The notes under the pieces: generated by a model
The model's database searches: none
What the model was told of the DNA's origin: nothing
The model's input: only the letters and a program-made list of their open reading frames with translations
Source of the DNA: Clostridium bornimense
Lineage (GTDB): Bacteria; Bacillota; Clostridia; Clostridiales; Clostridiaceae
Reading direction: 5' to 3'
Assembly (NCBI RefSeq): GCF_000577895.1
Contig: NZ_HG917869.1
Span: forward strand, 620,001 to 684,000
DNA: 64,000 bases
Program-made: the position numbers and the translations under genes
Shown: positions 61,605-64,000 of the stretch, one piece after another
Layout: each line of letters begins with the position of its first letter
Numbering within the stretch: the first letter of the stretch is position 1

Positions 61605-61818
61605 ATACTCACTTCCTTACTAATTATATTCTAAAATATGCATAATGATATAAAAAAATTCTTAAATGACATTTATAATTTAATTTTTTTATACAACTAT
61701 AATAATGATTCTAAAGCTCTCTATTGTAATTATTGACACATTCCATTTTTTGATATATGCTTACAATATAATCTAAATTTAGACAAATTATTTAAAAATG
61801 TACAGGGGGGAAATGTTT

Positions 61819-63504
61819 ATGAATAAAAGTAAAATTGCTAGTATTTTCTTAGCAACATCTATATTTACTACAACTATAATAGGAAATTATCATGTTTTTG
61901 CTTCCGATCAATTATTCACTGAAAATTTCCAATCAGGAAGTAAAAATTGGAAGGAAAGTAAAGGAAAATGGTCAATAGTAAACTATAACAATAGCAAAGC
62001 TTATTATCAATCATCTACAAATGTAGAAGCAGCGAGCAAAGCAGGAAAAACAACCTGGACAAATTATTCTGTTGAATCAGAAGTTACTATAGAGGACTTT
62101 AACGGTTCTAAAAGAGTTATGCTTTGTGGAAGATATACCGATAAGAATAACTATTATTCTATTTCTTTATATAATAAAGATGGTGGAACACTAGAAATTA
62201 GATCAAAAGCCAAAGGTAAATCCAAGACATTAAAGAAAGCTAAAATTTCTATAAAGGAAAATACCACCTACAAAGTGAAATTAGAATTAAACGGTAATAC
62301 TTTAAAAGCATATCTAGATGGTAAATTAATTACAACAGCTAATGATAAATCTTTATCTAAAGGTGCTATAGGTATAGTCACTTCTAAAGCATCTGCTAAA
62401 TTTGATAATATAGTTGTATCTTCAATAGATAAAACATCTTCAGACAGTAATACAAATACTGATTTAAACACCAATACTACAAATGACAATTCAAGCAATA
62501 ATAATTCTAGCTCTAATAGCGATTCAAATAATACTACAAATGATACTACAAGTAGTGGAACTTATGGAAAAGATACTGGTGCTACAACTAATGGTACTGT
62601 AATTACGGTTGAATCTAATGGAACAACCCTTGAAAAAGCTGTTTCATCAGCTAAATCAGGAGATACAATTTTAATTAAAGGAACTATTAAATCTAGTTCA
62701 ATAACCTTAAAAGATAACATAACTATAAAAGGTGAATCAGGAGCTAAAATTGATTTTTCAAATACTTCAAATGGTGGCAGAGGTATAACTATAACAGGTA
62801 AAAATAACACTATAAAAGATTTAGAAATTTATAATGCTAAAGATAATGCTATCTATGTTAATGGTGGAGACTACAATAGATTTGAAAACTTAAACATACA
62901 TAATAATGCTGATACAGGATTACAAATTTCTAACGGTGCATCTTATAACTATATTTATAATTGTTACTCACATCACAATGTAGATTCAAAAGGAGAAAAT
63001 CCTGATGGATTTGCTGTAAAACTTCATTCTGGTGAAGGTAATGTCTTTGAAAAATGTAAAGCCGAATATAATGTTGATGATGGATGGGATTTTTATGCTG
63101 CTCATGGAGCTGTAACATTAGTAAATTGTGAATCAAACTACAATGGTGAAGTAAATGGTGTAAAAGGTGATGGTAATGGATTTAAGCTTGGTGGCGTAGA
63201 TAATAAAGAATCTGGTAAAGCTGCTCACCTTGATCCATTAAATCATGTATTAATAAATTGTTCTGCAAAAGGAAATAAAAAGAATGGATTTGATAGAAAT
63301 AATCAAAGTGGTATAGTTACAATGAAAAACTGCATTGCTGACGGCAATGAAGGTAAAAACTACAACTGGCCTTTAAAAGGAAAACCATCTGCTTTAGGTT
63401 ATGAAGTGACTTTTGGTAAAGCAATAATTGATAGCTGCACTTCTAAAAACGGAAGTAATAATATAAGTGGAGCTACTTTACAAGGAAATTGTCAAGGTTT
63501 TTAA
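61819..63504 (+). CDS. Secreted pectate lyase, PL9 family, with N-terminal beta-sandwich module
   Basis: The protein has about 561 residues. A signal peptide (KIASIFLATSIFTTTIIGNYHVFA) is followed by a concanavalin-like module (about 30-200) and a Ser/Asn/Thr-rich linker (205-250). A right-handed beta-helix domain (250-561) then shows PL9 features: NPDGFAVKLHSGEGNVFEKC, NVDDGWDFYAAHG, GDGNGFKLGG and KKNGFDRNNQSG. It should cleave polygalacturonate outside the cell with calcium. I chose the ATG at 61819 because AGGGGGG lies 8 bases upstream. Confidence 0.88.
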   Translation: MNKSKIASIFLATSIFTTTIIGNYHVFASDQLFTENFQSGSKNWKESKGKWSIVNYNNSKAYYQSSTNVEAASKAGKTTWTNYSVESEVTIEDFNGSKRVMLCGRYTDKNNYYSISLYNKDGGTLEIRSKAKGKSKTLKKAKISIKENTTYKVKLELNGNTLKAYLDGKLITTANDKSLSKGAIGIVTSKASAKFDNIVVSSIDKTSSDSNTNTDLNTNTTNDNSSNNNSSSNSDSNNTTNDTTSSGTYGKDTGATTNGTVITVESNGTTLEKAVSSAKSGDTILIKGTIKSSSITLKDNITIKGESGAKIDFSNTSNGGRGITITGKNNTIKDLEIYNAKDNAIYVNGGDYNRFENLNIHNNADTGLQISNGASYNYIYNCYSHHNVDSKGENPDGFAVKLHSGEGNVFEKCKAEYNVDDGWDFYAAHGAVTLVNCESNYNGEVNGVKGDGNGFKLGGVDNKESGKAAHLDPLNHVLINCSAKGNKKNGFDRNNQSGIVTMKNCIADGNEGKNYNWPLKGKPSALGYEVTFGKAIIDSCTSKNGSNNISGATLQGNCQGF

Positions 63505-63599
63505 ATATTAGGAAAAGCCATTACATAAAAATAAATTCTTTCAATTATTTATTAAACTTATAATATATGTATACAAAGAGGCTGTCGCAATAACTTTTG

Positions 63600-63712
63600 T
63601 ATCTATGGTAAATATGAAAATACTTTGCTGTCCACAGGACTATAATAAAATTACTCCTAAAGAGGAATTTTATTATAGTCCTGTGCCTTGTGCCCTATTA
63701 CTTGTGCACTAT
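63600..63712. repeat. Dispersed structured repeat, partial inverted copy R3
   Basis: The core of R1/R2 appears here in reverse (TAAATATGAAAATACTTTG, then CTGTCCACAGGACTATAAT, from 63610). A short forward copy follows (ATTATAGTCCTGTGCCTTG, then TGCCCTATTACTTGTGCAC). Together they make a 16-17 bp inverted repeat GGACTATAATAAAATT / AATTTTATTATAGTCC. Confidence 0.6.
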
Positions 63713-63736
63713 TAAACATAAATTTATATATTTTTA

Positions 63737-64000
63737 CTATTCATTATCTTTCCACCTAGTAACGATAATTTCTCCATCACTTTTAATTCGATTTTGTTTA
63801 TGTAGAACTTTTATTATAGCAATTCCGAAAGTCACCACTAAAGTTGGGATAGCACTTTGGAAAATGACTATCTCTCCAACATTAACATAATTAAATCCTA
63901 TAAACGGAATCCATAGTATTATAAAATCTATAATAAAATCTCTTAATATGCATAAAAAATCTTTATGATTCAACTTTTTTAATGATATTATAAATCCCTC
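63737..64000 (-). CDS. Hypothetical membrane protein, 5' end outside window
   Basis: The minus-strand frame is open from the right edge to a stop at 63737. It has two hydrophobic helices (FIIDFIILWIPFIGF and VIFQSAIPTLVVTFGIAIIKVL) and a charged C-terminus ending VTRWKDNE. The frame continues upstream without a stop (EGFIISLKK before the in-frame TTG at 63973), so the start lies beyond the window. No family is recognised. Confidence 0.5.
   Translation of the reverse strand, partial: EGFIISLKKLNHKDFLCILRDFIIDFIILWIPFIGFNYVNVGEIVIFQSAIPTLVVTFGIAIIKVLHKQNRIKSDGEIIVTRWKDNE

Overview
The window is AT-rich, Clostridium-type Firmicute DNA. The evidence is strong GGAGG-type ribosome binding sites, sporulation-type genes, ChW repeats, clostridial type I cohesins and dockerins, and an IS66 element.

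Layout. 1-2741: a gene cut by the left edge, then a complete IS66 element with an exact 8-bp target duplication. 2742-3592: no normal-size gene, but a minus-strand leader peptide, a structured RNA candidate and a terminator. 3593-8962: a giant Gly-X-Thr collagen-like protein of exosporium (BclA) type. 9076-14062: a secreted GH13 amylase with starch-binding modules and an unsecreted GH25-LysM lysozyme. 14358-19723: two SatD proteins with a DUF3307 membrane protein, a membrane-tethered beta-lactamase-fold protein, a DUF4176 protein, a SPOCS-like protein and a flavin reductase. 20189-32886: a five-gene cellulosome operon on the minus strand. 33100-43639: acetyltransferase, three YcxB-like proteins, AraC regulator, Asp-box lipoprotein, threonine aldolase, ABC exporter, fluoride channel and small membrane proteins. 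44271-50459: a ParA/ribbon-helix-helix pair, a toxin-like secreted protein, nitroreductase, and an HscC-type Hsp70 with a J-domain/TPR partner. 50910-64000: LtaS-like enzyme, Nnr, toroid-fold protein, glycosyltransferase, DegV, ChW subtilase, PL9 pectate lyase and a gene cut by the right edge.

The main result is the operon at 20189-32886. It encodes, in transcription order, a GH74 xyloglucanase, a scaffoldin (CBM3-CBM3-X2-three cohesins), a GH44-GH5 fusion, a GH48 and a CBM4-Ig-GH9 cellobiohydrolase. All four enzymes end in a dockerin. Every product begins directly in its mature domain. None has a signal peptide, and gene spacing, overlap or an upstream stop codon leaves no room for one. Secreted enzymes in the same window (GH13, PL9, subtilase) have clear signal peptides. 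The operon therefore looks like a complete cellulosome made for the cytoplasm. A plausible reading is assembly in the mother cell and display on the spore, since exosporium proteins such as the collagen-like one nearby are also made without signal peptides. Both genes have a weak SigK-like AC-N16-CATA motif upstream. The location is inferred, not shown.

Other points of interest: the GH9 dockerin has its two half-repeats in the opposite order to the other three; a ~35-bp intergenic repeat surrounds the ParA/RHH locus; and a ~350-bp structured repeat family is dispersed through the window.
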